Assembly (NCBI GenBank): GCA_964423865.1
Contig: CAYRGN010000004.1
Span: 66,202 to 130,201 of the forward strand
Length of the DNA: 64,000 bases
Reading direction: 5' to 3'
Origin: Leadbetterella sp964423865
Lineage (GTDB): Bacteria > Bacteroidota > Bacteroidia > Cytophagales > Spirosomataceae
Below, one piece after another: positions 42,206 to 51,357 of the stretch. Below the pieces are notes generated by a model. It saw nothing but the letters and a program-made list of their open reading frames with translations. It was not told the DNA's origin and did not search any database. The translations under genes were made by a program, and so were the position numbers. Each line of letters begins with the position of its first letter. Positions within the stretch are counted from its first letter, which is position 1.

Positions 42206-42496
42206 TCAAATCTTAAAAACCTTTTTAAAAGATGTATCTATTTCCTTTTCTACTTTATTTTTAATATGGCAATCTATAAATCTTGACAAGACATCAAGAA
42301 GTACATTTCTATCCTCTTTTGATAATTTACTCAACGATTTAACCAATAAGTATAAATCTCTATTAAATTCTCTATCCAATTCTTTTGATGTTAGATTATT
42401 GATATAACAAGAATGATATTCAGATAACATTTCATCTCTGAATTGAAAAATTCCGCCACCCACTTTTGCTATCTTATTATTTACAACGTCTAACAT
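42206..42496 (-). CDS. Small hypothetical protein paired with 41742 gene
   Basis: 96 residues, mostly helical (MLDVVNNKIAKVGGGIFQFR, LTSKELDREFNRDLYLLVKS and a KNKVEKEIDTSFKK end). No signal peptide, membrane span or known motif. It ends 2 bases before the preferred ATG of the next gene, so the two are likely co-expressed. It may interact with the two-TM protein (inference). The 213 bases upstream hold nothing I recognise. Confidence 0.55.
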   Translation of the reverse strand: MLDVVNNKIAKVGGGIFQFRDEMLSEYHSCYINNLTSKELDREFNRDLYLLVKSLSKLSKEDRNVLLDVLSRFIDCHIKNKVEKEIDTSFKKVFKI

Positions 42497-42709
42497 ACCA
42501 CTTTGTATTATTTGTCAATTATTGTGTACAAACTTTAAACGAAAATACAACTATTTTTAATTCTGTACAATGATTTGCGACTTTAACCGGTCACCACATT
42601 TCATATCAACTACCGCTTAACTTACCCGAGCCCGTTCTGGAAATACCGCAATTATAAAACCTATAAAAAGTAATTGGGATTTCTTTTGAAACATATTTTA
42701 AACATTATC

Positions 42710-43909
42710 TTATTCCCTCGCCGGAAGAACCCGGTTACTCACTTCCCCGAAATCCACCCGAATACCGTCTTTTTCGGCCCATCCCCGAATGGTCAGCGTA
42801 TCTCCGTCTTCCAGGAAACGCCTTTCGGTACCGTCTTCAAAGACAATGGGTTCTTTTCCTCCCCAGGAGAGTTCAAGCATAGAGCCGAAACTGTCTTTCT
42901 CCTTGCCTGAAATAGTACCCGACGCCAGCAAATCACCCACCTGCAGATTACAGCCGGTCACCGTATGGTGCGCTATCTGCTGAGGCACCGTCCAGTACAG
43001 ATTTTTAAAGTTAGAACGACTGATCACCTTTTCCGCGCCCGCGGCGGTGGTCAACACCACTTCCAACTGTACATCAAACTGGGTCGGATTTACCTCTTGT
43101 AGATAAGGCAACACGGGCGGATCCTGCTTCTGTGCCTGTACCCGAAAAGGCTCCAGAGCCTCCAGAGGTATCACCCAGGGAGACACCGACGAGAAGAAAT
43201 TCTTCGCCAAAAAAGGCCCCAGCGGCACATACTCCCACGCCTGAATATCCCGCGCAGACCAGTCATTAAACAACTGGAAGCCGAAAATATATTCTTCCGC
43301 TTTATCCACAGAAATAGGTTCACCCGGCGCATTGGACTTCCCTATCACCGCCGCCATTTCCAGCTCAAAATCCAGCCGTTTTGTAGGCGAAAAAGCCGGC
43401 ATATCTGCACCTGCGGGTTTGATTTGTCCTTTCGGACGGTGGAAAGGCGTACCCGACACAAAAATGGAGCTGGCCCGGCCGTGATAACCCACGGGCAAAT
43501 GCTTCCAGTTCGGCAAGAGGGCGTTTTCCGGATCACGGAACATCACACCTACATTATAGGCGTGCTGTTCAGAAGAATAAAAATCGGTATAATCGCCCAC
43601 TCTAACCGGAAGATGCAAATCTACCCGCTCACCATAGAAATAGGCGTCCATGATCTCCGGAGTAGGGTTCTTCAGCAATTTCCGGAGCAGGTGGCGCACC
43701 GCATTGGTCTTCTTCTTTCCCAGGGCGATAAAATCGTTCAGGTAAGGTTGACTGAAAACCGGGCGGGGAATATCCAAATCGTCGAAAAGACCTTCGTTGG
43801 CCAGGTAAGAGAGATCTACTACTTTGTCTTCCACGGCCGTAGCCAGGCATTTTTTAGAGTCTCCAAAAGAAAAAATTCCAAAAGGGATAGTATCCGTAGA
43901 AAAGTTCAT
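42710..43909 (-). CDS. fahA: Fumarylacetoacetase
   Basis: Last step of tyrosine degradation: 4-fumarylacetoacetate to fumarate and acetoacetate. 399 residues. N-terminal domain IPFGIFSFGDSKKCLATAVE; catalytic domain with YTDFYSSEQHAYNVGVMFRD (metal Asp and His), WKHLPVGYHGRASS, ELEMAAVIGKSN (metal Glu) and NDWSARDIQAWEYVPLGPF. Length is in the normal range. It lies 44 bases after hmgA on the same strand and closes the hppD-hmgA-fahA run. Confidence 0.96.
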   Translation of the reverse strand: MNFSTDTIPFGIFSFGDSKKCLATAVEDKVVDLSYLANEGLFDDLDIPRPVFSQPYLNDFIALGKKKTNAVRHLLRKLLKNPTPEIMDAYFYGERVDLHLPVRVGDYTDFYSSEQHAYNVGVMFRDPENALLPNWKHLPVGYHGRASSIFVSGTPFHRPKGQIKPAGADMPAFSPTKRLDFELEMAAVIGKSNAPGEPISVDKAEEYIFGFQLFNDWSARDIQAWEYVPLGPFLAKNFFSSVSPWVIPLEALEPFRVQAQKQDPPVLPYLQEVNPTQFDVQLEVVLTTAAGAEKVISRSNFKNLYWTVPQQIAHHTVTGCNLQVGDLLASGTISGKEKDSFGSMLELSWGGKEPIVFEDGTERRFLEDGDTLTIRGWAEKDGIRVDFGEVSNRVLPARE

Positions 43910-43953
43910 AATACGGGTTAATAACTACAGGTATAACAAAAAATACCGACAGA

Positions 43954-45111
43954 TCACTCCAACCATGACCGATAATATTTCCCGTCATCGATGTACAGCG
44001 CTTCGGCGGTCACAGACAGGGGCCGGAAAGTATCGATCATCACCGCCAGCTCCTGCGTTTCCGTCTGTCCGACCGACCTTTCGTACGCTCCCGGCGCGGG
44101 TCCGTGCGGAATACCCCCGGGATGCAAGGTAATATGTCCTTTTTCAATGTTATTTCGGCTCATAAAGTCACCGTCTACATAGTACAGCACCTCATCCGAA
44201 TCAATATTCGAATGGTTATACGGCGCTGGAATACTCAAAGGGTGATAATCGTACAGGCGCGGGCAAAACGAACAAACCACAAAAGCCGAGGTCTCAAAGG
44301 TCTGATGTACCGGGGGCGGCTGGTGTATGCGCCCGGTAATGGGTTCAAAATTATGAATGGAAAAACCGTAAGGATAATTGTAGCCGTCCCATCCCACCAC
44401 ATCAAACGGGTGGGTAGGATACAGCATATCGTACAAAACCCCTTCCTTTTTGATTTTCACAAGGAAATCTCCCTTTTCGTCATGGGTTTCCAGGTCGCGG
44501 GGAAGTTTATAATCCCGCTCGCAGAAAGGCGAATGCTCCAGCAGCTGGCCGAACCAGTTGCGGTAACGTTTGGGCGTATAGATAGGGTGAAAACTTTCGG
44601 CGAAAAGCAGGCGGTTGTCTTCCGTATCAAAATCTACCTGGTAAATAATTCCCCGGGGAATCACCAGGTAATCTCCGTATTCAAAGGGGATGTTTCCGAG
44701 CTGGGTTCTCAGGGTACCGCTCCCCCGATGAATAAAAAGCAGCTCGTCGGCATCCGCATTCTTGTAAAAGTATTTCCGCAGCGACCGCCGCGGTGCGGCC
44801 AGGCCGATATGAATGTCCTTATTCACCAGCAAAGCTTTCCGGCTATCCAGGAAATCGTCTTCCGGCTTTACCTCAAACCCTTTCAAAAGCCGGGCCTTGA
44901 TGCCCTTGGCTACGGCTATTTCGGGCTGTACATCCCTCTCCGAAAGTATCTCTTTGACCATGGTAGGCCGGTATACCTGGTACATGAGGGTAGACATGCC
45001 GTCAAACCCGATGGTACCGAACAGCTGCTCATAATACAAGCCCCCGTCCGGCTTCCGGAACTGCACATGCCTTTTGGCCGGTATTTGTCCTAATTGATGA
45101 TAAACAGGCAT
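43954..45111 (-). CDS. hmgA: Homogentisate 1,2-dioxygenase
   Basis: Opens the ring of homogentisate to maleylacetoacetate using Fe(II). 385 residues in the shorter bacterial form; landmarks include MPVYHQLGQIPAKRHVQFRK, EQLFGTIGFDGMSTLMYQ, a cupin core with RGTGTL-like HRGSGTLRTQLG and the Fe-ligand HxxxxE region around HNFEPITGRIHQPPPVHQTF. The C-terminus has GGIPHGPAPGAYE. No maleylacetoacetate isomerase gene is between it and fahA, so isomerisation must come from elsewhere or be dispensed with. Confidence 0.95.
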   Translation of the reverse strand: MPVYHQLGQIPAKRHVQFRKPDGGLYYEQLFGTIGFDGMSTLMYQVYRPTMVKEILSERDVQPEIAVAKGIKARLLKGFEVKPEDDFLDSRKALLVNKDIHIGLAAPRRSLRKYFYKNADADELLFIHRGSGTLRTQLGNIPFEYGDYLVIPRGIIYQVDFDTEDNRLLFAESFHPIYTPKRYRNWFGQLLEHSPFCERDYKLPRDLETHDEKGDFLVKIKKEGVLYDMLYPTHPFDVVGWDGYNYPYGFSIHNFEPITGRIHQPPPVHQTFETSAFVVCSFCPRLYDYHPLSIPAPYNHSNIDSDEVLYYVDGDFMSRNNIEKGHITLHPGGIPHGPAPGAYERSVGQTETQELAVMIDTFRPLSVTAEALYIDDGKYYRSWLE

Positions 45112-45181
45112 ACTATTGATTCAGATAATCGCCTTTCCAACCCTTCAACCGGTCAGAATCACGAACAATTTACAAAGATTT

Positions 45182-46306
45182 TTACAAATTACCTCTTCTT
45201 GCCTGTTCTCTTTCAATCGCTTCAAACAAGGCTTTGAAGTTTCCTTTCCCAAAGGAAGTAGCTCCGCGGCGCTGAATGATCTCGAAAAACATGGTGGGGC
45301 GGTCGGTTACCGGTTTCGTAAAGATCTGGAGCAGATAACCCTCTTCGTCCCGGTCTACCAGGATATTCAGATCCTTAATCTCCTTCAGATCTTCCTTAAT
45401 CACCCCTACCCTTTCGGTCAGGTCTTCGTAGTACGTGTCGGGCACTTCCAGGAACTCCACCCCGTTTGCCCTCAGGCGAGAAACCGTCTCTACAATATCG
45501 TGTGTAGCTACCGCCAGGTGCTGTACCCCTGAACCGTTATAAAATTCAATATACTCCTCAATCTGTGATTTCCGCTTCCCGTCGGCAGGTTCATTGATAG
45601 GGAACTTCACATAGCCGTTTCCGTTGGCCACCACTTTAGACATCAACGCCGAATATTCGGTAGAAATATCCTCATCATCAAACGTAATCAGGAGTTTGAA
45701 ACCCAGCACCTCCTCGTAAAATTTCACCCATTGGTTCATCTCCCCCAGTTCCACATTGCCTACACAGTGGTCAATATGCTCCAGGCCCACATCTGCTCTG
45801 AATGTTTTACTCTCATACGGCACATAACCGGGCAGAAATATCCCGTTATACCCGCTTCTCTCTACAAAAGTATGCACGGTATCGCCGTAGGTACGTATGG
45901 AAGCCAGCACCACCTCCCCGTCTTCGTCTTTCAAAACCCGGGGTTCGTGTACGGCTACGGCTCCCCGCTTCACGGTTTCCTCAAACGACTTCCGCGCGTC
46001 GTCTACCCACAGCGCCAGTACTTTTACACCGTCGCCATGCCGTTTCACGTGGTCTGCTATCTCCGTATCTCCTTTCAGGTCACCCGTCAGCACCAACCGG
46101 ATCTTCCCCTGCTGCAGCACATAAGAAACCTTGTTTTTCAATCCGGTTTCCGGACCCGCGTACGCCACGGTCTTAAAGCCGAAGGCCAGTTCATAATAAA
46201 ATGCCGCCTGTCGGGCATTCCCTACATACAATTCTACATAGTCTGTACCCTTCAGAGGAAGAAAGTCGGTAGTCAATGTGGCTTCGCCTGCCAATAAAGT
46301 TTCCAT
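45182..46306 (-). CDS. hppD: 4-hydroxyphenylpyruvate dioxygenase
   Basis: Converts 4-hydroxyphenylpyruvate to homogentisate. 374 residues, typical length. Two vicinal-oxygen-chelate halves; the Fe(II) ligands lie in HIDHCVGNV (first His), GVQHLAVAT (second His) and QIFTKPVTDRPTMFFEIIQR (Glu). It starts the minus-strand tyrosine operon, 70 bases before hmgA, and is divergent from a LysR-type regulator. The intergenic 153 bases hold an AGCT-type repeat near the regulator side. Confidence 0.97.
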   Translation of the reverse strand: METLLAGEATLTTDFLPLKGTDYVELYVGNARQAAFYYELAFGFKTVAYAGPETGLKNKVSYVLQQGKIRLVLTGDLKGDTEIADHVKRHGDGVKVLALWVDDARKSFEETVKRGAVAVHEPRVLKDEDGEVVLASIRTYGDTVHTFVERSGYNGIFLPGYVPYESKTFRADVGLEHIDHCVGNVELGEMNQWVKFYEEVLGFKLLITFDDEDISTEYSALMSKVVANGNGYVKFPINEPADGKRKSQIEEYIEFYNGSGVQHLAVATHDIVETVSRLRANGVEFLEVPDTYYEDLTERVGVIKEDLKEIKDLNILVDRDEEGYLLQIFTKPVTDRPTMFFEIIQRRGATSFGKGNFKALFEAIEREQARRGNL

Positions 46307-46394
46307 TATCGATTGAATTTTTTTGTAAAATTCTTACAAATCGTGGTATTTGTCCAATACAATTTACTTACTTTGCAATAAGTTTTACTTATGA

Positions 46395-46450
46395 CGAGTT
46401 TTGAGCTGAAAGCTGATTGCTGATTGCTCATGGCTCACAGCTCATAGCTC
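46395..46450 (+). repeat. AGCTCA-type simple repeat before LysR gene
   Basis: Degenerate copies of the unit (GAGCTGAAAGCTGATTGCTGA, GCTCACAGCTCATAGCTC) end 9 bases before the LysR ATG (46460). Related to repeats at 4748-4800 and 58397-58473, in the same orientation relative to the gene. Confidence 0.7.
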
Positions 46451-46459
46451 CAACTTCAA

Positions 46460-47299
46460 ATGGAATTACGTCAATTAAGATATTTTGTAGAAGTAGCGGA
46501 AAAGCTTCATTTCGGGCGGGCGGCCGAACAGCTCTTTATTTCCCAGCCCGCGCTCAGCCAGCAGATCCGCCAGCTGGAAGAAAACCTGGGCGTAGAATTA
46601 CTGGATACCTCCGCCCGGAAGAACTACCGGAAAGTGAAACTCACCCCGGCAGGAGAATTTTTCTTTTCGGAAGCCCGGAAACTCCTCGCCCAGGCTGCAA
46701 AGCTGGAAGCCCGCACCCAACAAATCGCCCGCCGCAGGCAGGTACTTCGCCTGGGCGTGTATAAAGCCTTGCTGAAAGAAAGGATTGTGGAATTTATGGA
46801 GACCTTCCGCCTCACGAACCCTTATACCGAAATTTCCATTCAGGAATACGATCACTACCTGGAAGTACAGGATGCCCTGGCAGACGGAGAAATTGACCAG
46901 GGACTGACCCTCTTTCCGGTGATCCATCCTACCCTGAAATACGAAATACTCAAAACCGGCGGCTTATCGCTTATCCTGTCGAAAGACCACCCCGCCGCCT
47001 TCCGTAAACTACCGCTGAAACAGCTCCTGGAAACCGAAAATTGGATAGAACTTTCCCGGAAAGTGCATCCGGTTTACAAAGAAATTGAAGATCGTTGCCA
47101 CGCCATGGGTATTCACAGGCGGGTGGTACAGGAAGTCAGCTCCCTTAATCTGCTGATCAGCCTGGTATCACTCAATAACGGTATTGGGTTTGCTCCCACG
47201 CTTTTTGATTTCACTACGGAACCGAATATCGTGGTAAAATCACTGGAGGATACCGTTTTCAGCGACATTGAAATCTGCCATATAGTGGCCTGGATCTGA
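46460..47299 (+). CDS. LysR-family transcriptional regulator
   Basis: 279 residues. N-terminal winged helix-turn-helix MELRQLRYFVEVAEKLHFGR then AAEQLFISQPALSQQIRQLE, the standard LysR pattern, and a C-terminal ligand-binding domain of about 190 residues with LRLGVYKALLKERIVEFME and GIGFAPTLFDF. The protein is somewhat shorter than the usual 290-310. It is transcribed away from hppD with a 153-base shared region, so control of tyrosine degradation is likely. The effector may be tyrosine or a pathway intermediate (inference). Confidence 0.9.
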   Translation: MELRQLRYFVEVAEKLHFGRAAEQLFISQPALSQQIRQLEENLGVELLDTSARKNYRKVKLTPAGEFFFSEARKLLAQAAKLEARTQQIARRRQVLRLGVYKALLKERIVEFMETFRLTNPYTEISIQEYDHYLEVQDALADGEIDQGLTLFPVIHPTLKYEILKTGGLSLILSKDHPAAFRKLPLKQLLETENWIELSRKVHPVYKEIEDRCHAMGIHRRVVQEVSSLNLLISLVSLNNGIGFAPTLFDFTTEPNIVVKSLEDTVFSDIEICHIVAWI

Positions 47300-47316
47300 A
47301 CCGCAGACGGGCGGGG

Positions 47317-47952
47317 TCACCTCAGCCAATGCTTATCCGCAGCAAAATTGATAGCACTTACTTTATTATTCACCTCCAGCTTCCGGTAAATATTTTCCAC
47401 ATGTTTGCGCACAGTACCTTCACTGATCGATAGCGCCGCCGCCACCTGTTTATACCCCTGACCGCTTTTCAATCCCTGCAAGATTTCCAGCTCTCTTTCG
47501 CTCAAAATGCAGGGCTCTACCGAAACTCTCTCCGTCTTCCGAATAAACTGTAGGGTTTTAAGCGCTATGGAAGCTGACATAGAGGCCCCACCGCTCAGTG
47601 TGCTGCCTATGGCCTTGTATAGCTCTTCTCCGGATTCGTCTTTCAACAGGTATCCGGAGGCGCCGGCTAAAATAGAATCAAACAGCTTCTCTTCATCGTC
47701 AAAGGTGGTCAGCATCACTACTTTAACCTCCGGGTACAGTTCCCTGACCTGCCGCGTGGCCTCTATTCCGTTCATAAGCGGCATTTCTATGTCCATCAGC
47801 ACCAGGTCTGTTTCCGTACCGGCCAGATCGTTCACCAGCTCACTGCCGTTGGTGGCCAGCACCGAAACCCGGATATCGGGATAGGGCGCCAGCTTCGACA
47901 GCACGGCCTCCCGCGCCATCCGGTTATCTTCTGCTATGGCAATGGTCATCAT
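47317..47952 (-). CDS. NarL/LuxR-type response regulator
   Basis: 211 residues. The receiver domain has the acidic pair IAEDNRMAR, the phospho-acceptor in LVLMDIEMPLMNG (about Asp53), and the LTTFDDEE and KDESGEEL segments. The C-terminal GerE helix-turn-helix is LSERELEILQGLKSGQGYKQ then SISEGTVRKHVENI. Two adjacent ATGs (47952, 47949) are possible. The partner histidine kinase lies 80 bases upstream on the same strand. The regulated genes are unknown. Confidence 0.94.
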   Translation of the reverse strand: MMTIAIAEDNRMAREAVLSKLAPYPDIRVSVLATNGSELVNDLAGTETDLVLMDIEMPLMNGIEATRQVRELYPEVKVVMLTTFDDEEKLFDSILAGASGYLLKDESGEELYKAIGSTLSGGASMSASIALKTLQFIRKTERVSVEPCILSERELEILQGLKSGQGYKQVAAALSISEGTVRKHVENIYRKLEVNNKVSAINFAADKHWLR

Positions 47953-48032
47953 CTTTTTAGATCAAATTTAGACACTTCCTCCTCATTTGTAAATACGCAA
48001 AAGTTCGTAGGCCCGGTGACACGTCACAGCCG

Positions 48033-49940
48033 CTATACCGTCAAAGGCAGCGCTATCTCTATGCGCGCGCCTTCTCCTTTCCGGCTGATAACCTGCACAC
48101 TACCGTCAATCTCCTCCATTCTTTGACGCATATTTCGCATTCCGAACCCGGCCGGGTTTTCTTCCGGGTCAAATCCCCGGCCCTCATCACTGACCTGTAC
48201 CCGGAGAGTGCCTGCCCCGTAGGCTGCGCTGACCGCCACCCGTTCACTACCCGAATGCTTCAGAGCGTTATTTACCCCCTCCTGTACCACCCGCAGCAGC
48301 GATGTGGCCTGCCGGGTATTCAGGATAACATCTTCGGGGAGATCCTGCCAGGAAACTTCTACCTGCGGCACCCGCCGGTAGAGATCGGCCAATTTCACTG
48401 CCCATTCCTGGATATTCACATGGGGTTTGTTGATCAGCCATACCGTTTTCCGTAATTCAGCGATGGTCTCTGCTGTAAGTTCCCGGAGCTGGCGGACCTT
48501 AGGAGATTCCGCCCCTCCTTCCAGGCTTTTTATGGAAGTATCCAGGAAAGTCAGGTAGGAACCGATATTATCATGCAGTTCCCGCGAAATCCCGATGCGC
48601 TGCTCCTTCAGCCGGTTCTCATTCTCCGCCCGGGCCAGTGCCTGCGCCAACTCATGTTCTTTTTGTTGCAGCCGGTTTTTTCTGCGCTGGCCTCTGACCA
48701 CGAGTGCGGTAATCACTCCCAGCAAAATCAGCAAAATCGCGGAGCCTGCCAAAAGAAAATTCCGCTCCCGGATTTTCAGCCGACTCTTTTCGAGCTCGGT
48801 ATCCTTTTTCTCACTTTGGTAGCGCTCTTCCAGATCGGCCGAATTTTTCAGCATCTCCTTTTCTGTCACACGGCCAATGGTGGCCTCATAGCGCGCCAGG
48901 TAATGATTCAGGCTATCTGTCTGATACAACCCGCCATAAGCCCTGGCCAGCTGCATATACACCGATGCTAACCTTTCCGTGCTATTGTTGGTTTCAAAAA
49001 CGTTCTGTACTTCCTCAAGCAGGTGGAGCGCTTCTCTGTATTTTCCTTCCGTATTAAGAATAAGGGCCAGCGTAAGACGGGCGCTGGACAGTTCCGCCAC
49101 TTCCCCCAGGCCCTCCCGCAGTTTAACGGCCTGCTGCACCAGCCTCTTTGCTTCGGAAAAATCACCGCGCGCCAGGTAAATATTGCTCCGGTTGTTCAGG
49201 GCTGCCGCCAGTGCACTGTTATTTTTTGCTTCGGCAGCAACGATCTCCGCCTCCCGGTAGGCCCCGATTGCCCGGGCGGTATCTTTTTGCTCAAAATAAA
49301 TATTCCCGATATTCACCCACGTGCCGGCGGCTTCCGCGTGGCGGCTGGTCTTTTTCTGTAGTTCAAGGCCGCGTAGGGTGTACGACAAGGCTTTGTCATA
49401 GGCTTTCATCCCAAAATAGGTACTCCCGATATTCCCCAGAATGACCGACGTTTCCACTTCCCTTCCTGCACTTTCGTAGAACCGCAGCGCCCGTGTAAAA
49501 AAGTGCATGGCGCTATCCGGCTTCGCCATTTTAAAATAGAGATTCCCTATCTTCAAATCCAGAGAAGCCACGCCTTCCCTGTCACCCAGTTTCCTGCGGG
49601 TCATTTCGGCCTCCCGGAAGGAGGTCATGGCTCCCTGGTAATCGCCTTTCAGCATAAGCGCGATGCCGTAGTCATTGCGGGCCTGGGCCAACACCTTCCG
49701 GTCACCGGCCACCAGCGCTTTTTCAATAGCTTTTTGTCCGTATTTCAGCGATGAATCAATGGAAATAGTGATGTAATTCCAGCATAGATCACTCAGGATA
49801 CCCGCCTGATCGGCCGCCCGGGTCTCGGCAGCGAGTTTTTGGTGTAATAAATCAATCTCTTCCTGAACACCGGACTGGGCATTCACACCGTTCAGGAAAA
49901 AGGCTGACAGGCCTATTGCCGTTAAGAGTTTTTTATACAT
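48033..49940 (-). CDS. TPR-containing histidine kinase (HisKA_3 type)
   Basis: 635 residues. A signal peptide (MYKKLLTAIGLSAFFLNGVNAQ) is followed by tetratricopeptide repeats across about 30-350, one transmembrane helix (FLLAGSAILLILLGVITALV), a coiled coil, the HisKA_3 phospho-acceptor in RISRELHDNIGSYL-like sequence (RIGISRELHDNIGSYLTFLD) and an HATPase domain with VVQEGVNNALKHSGS and GFGMRNMRQRMEE. The TPR part is periplasmic by topology. It phosphorylates the response regulator encoded 80 bases downstream. The signal it detects cannot be told from the sequence. Confidence 0.93.
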   Translation of the reverse strand: MYKKLLTAIGLSAFFLNGVNAQSGVQEEIDLLHQKLAAETRAADQAGILSDLCWNYITISIDSSLKYGQKAIEKALVAGDRKVLAQARNDYGIALMLKGDYQGAMTSFREAEMTRRKLGDREGVASLDLKIGNLYFKMAKPDSAMHFFTRALRFYESAGREVETSVILGNIGSTYFGMKAYDKALSYTLRGLELQKKTSRHAEAAGTWVNIGNIYFEQKDTARAIGAYREAEIVAAEAKNNSALAAALNNRSNIYLARGDFSEAKRLVQQAVKLREGLGEVAELSSARLTLALILNTEGKYREALHLLEEVQNVFETNNSTERLASVYMQLARAYGGLYQTDSLNHYLARYEATIGRVTEKEMLKNSADLEERYQSEKKDTELEKSRLKIRERNFLLAGSAILLILLGVITALVVRGQRRKNRLQQKEHELAQALARAENENRLKEQRIGISRELHDNIGSYLTFLDTSIKSLEGGAESPKVRQLRELTAETIAELRKTVWLINKPHVNIQEWAVKLADLYRRVPQVEVSWQDLPEDVILNTRQATSLLRVVQEGVNNALKHSGSERVAVSAAYGAGTLRVQVSDEGRGFDPEENPAGFGMRNMRQRMEEIDGSVQVISRKGEGARIEIALPLTV

Positions 49941-50140
49941 AGTCAGGGTCTAAAATACGACATTCTGCGTATTGTCAGGGGGCGGTTTCTTCCCCAAATT
50001 TGTACCGAAAATACAAAATAATCCGGTAAGAATCAATTCTTTTATCTTTTCATTCACATCACGTATCGCATTCACTTCCGAAAAGGCCCGGCATAGCGCA
50101 TACTTTACCGGAAATTTTCAGGAAATTAAAATAAACTAGT

Positions 50141-50194
50141 AAGGGTAAATCCCGCGCAACTCCCAAGCCAGCGTCCTGAAAAGGATTCTGGCTT
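50141..50194 (+). other. Hairpin with cobalamin-riboswitch-like fragment
   Basis: A near-perfect hairpin, AAGCCAG cg TCCT gaaa AGGA tt CTGGCTT (50165-50194), is followed by TCCTCTTTTT. Just before it is GGTAAATCCCGCGCAACTCCC, and with AAGCCAG...CCTG this recalls the 3' end of a cobalamin riboswitch. The full conserved core is not present and the downstream gene is on the other strand, so it may only be a terminator-like hairpin. Confidence 0.3.
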
Positions 50195-50233
50195 TCCTCT
50201 TTTTCGGAGGCAACCTAAAGAACGCCCCCCTTT

Positions 50234-51352
50234 TTAACCATCCAGCAGACCCGCCAGCTCCTCCCCCACCAGGCTCCCGATGGCCACGCCCGTGCCTGTA
50301 AGCCGCACGCCGCAGTACACATTTTCCGACAATTGCTTTACAATGGGGTTTCGCTGCGAACCCATTCCCATTATTCCGCTCCAGCGATGGTCAATTTCAA
50401 AGGATTGATGAGGTAGAATGATCTCTCTTAAATAGGTTTCCAGCTGATTCTGGATCTGTTCTGTAATGGCAAATTCAGTGGTGGTTTCGCCTTCTATATC
50501 CAGGTTCCGGCCACCGCCGAATAAAACCCGGTTGCCGATATTCCGGAAAAAATAAAACCCTTCGTCAAAATGAAAACAGCCTTTTAGCCGGAGATTTTCA
50601 ATGGGTTTGGTCACTAATACCTGTGCCCTTGCAGGTACCACGTCCAGGTCGTAAAGTTGCCGGGTAAACGCATTGGTACATAGAAAAACCTTCCGGCAAT
50701 TCAGCTTAAAGGTATGGTTTAATTCCAGTTCCACGTGGGTAGGATTGTCGGATAGCTTTGATACTTCAATCGTATTCAGGATCGCTATATCATCTGACAC
50801 TACCACCTTCATCAGCGCCCGCATCATTTTTCCGGTATGAATCTGTCCTTCGAATGGTGTCTCAATCATTCCGATGGTATTCCCGAACCCAAAATCCCGT
50901 TCCGATTTTCTGTACACCTTTTCTTTGAATACAGGATAAAGCCAGGCATTGATCCTGTCTATTTCAGACAGGCTTCTGTTCATCAGGTCACGATCTCCGT
51001 TCCGGAAAATTTCAAAGCCGCCCCATTGCCGGTAATCCATCGTTTCATCGCCCAACAGGGTCCGCAGCTTTTTGATGCCTTTGTATCTTCTCTCTACCAG
51101 CCGGTAAATTTCTTCTTCCGGGTTGGACTCCAGGTACCCGATTATTTCCGATAGCGTTCCGAAACAGGCAAATCCGGCGTTCTTGGTGCTGGCTCCCTCG
51201 GGCAGCATTCCTTTTTCAAGGATCAGGATCTTTGCCTTGGGGTGTTTTTGCCTGAGATGATAAGCCGTACTCAACCCGACAATACCACTTCCGATCACCA
51301 CAAAATCCACATTATGAAAATAGACGTCCCGTTCCCAGTAACTTAAGTTCAT
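50234..51352 (-). CDS. FAD-dependent amino-acid oxidase-like oxidoreductase (DAO family)
   Basis: 372 residues from ATG 51352; a longer ORF reaches 51475, but its extra 41 residues overlap the M1 peptidase end and lack family sequence. The FAD-binding motif VVIGSGIVGLSTAYHLRQK is near residue 15, followed by LILEKGMLPEGASTKNAGFA and the C-terminal RWSGIMGMGSQRNP and GVRLTGTGVAIGSLVGEELA. It resembles glycine/D-amino-acid oxidases (DAO/SoxA-type). Five bases separate it from the upstream M1 peptidase gene, so the two form an operon. Substrate unknown. Confidence 0.88.
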   Translation of the reverse strand: MNLSYWERDVYFHNVDFVVIGSGIVGLSTAYHLRQKHPKAKILILEKGMLPEGASTKNAGFACFGTLSEIIGYLESNPEEEIYRLVERRYKGIKKLRTLLGDETMDYRQWGGFEIFRNGDRDLMNRSLSEIDRINAWLYPVFKEKVYRKSERDFGFGNTIGMIETPFEGQIHTGKMMRALMKVVVSDDIAILNTIEVSKLSDNPTHVELELNHTFKLNCRKVFLCTNAFTRQLYDLDVVPARAQVLVTKPIENLRLKGCFHFDEGFYFFRNIGNRVLFGGGRNLDIEGETTTEFAITEQIQNQLETYLREIILPHQSFEIDHRWSGIMGMGSQRNPIVKQLSENVYCGVRLTGTGVAIGSLVGEELAGLLDG

Positions 51353-51357
51353 CCGGT

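Noticed and set aside
42497..42709. tRNA or small RNA before the AT-rich gene pair
   Set aside because: No cloverleaf arms or CCA-proximal TPsiC-like GTTCGA motif were seen; the gap appears to be AT-rich leader only.
44104..45093. A 329-residue plus-strand ORF opposite hmgA
   Set aside because: The minus strand encodes homogentisate dioxygenase with all motifs between hppD and fahA; the plus ORF shows none.
50100..50177. Confident call of a cobalamin riboswitch
   Set aside because: Only the 3' motif and a few core bases match, the aptamer core is incomplete and no B12-related gene follows on that strand, so it is kept as a low-interest finding only.
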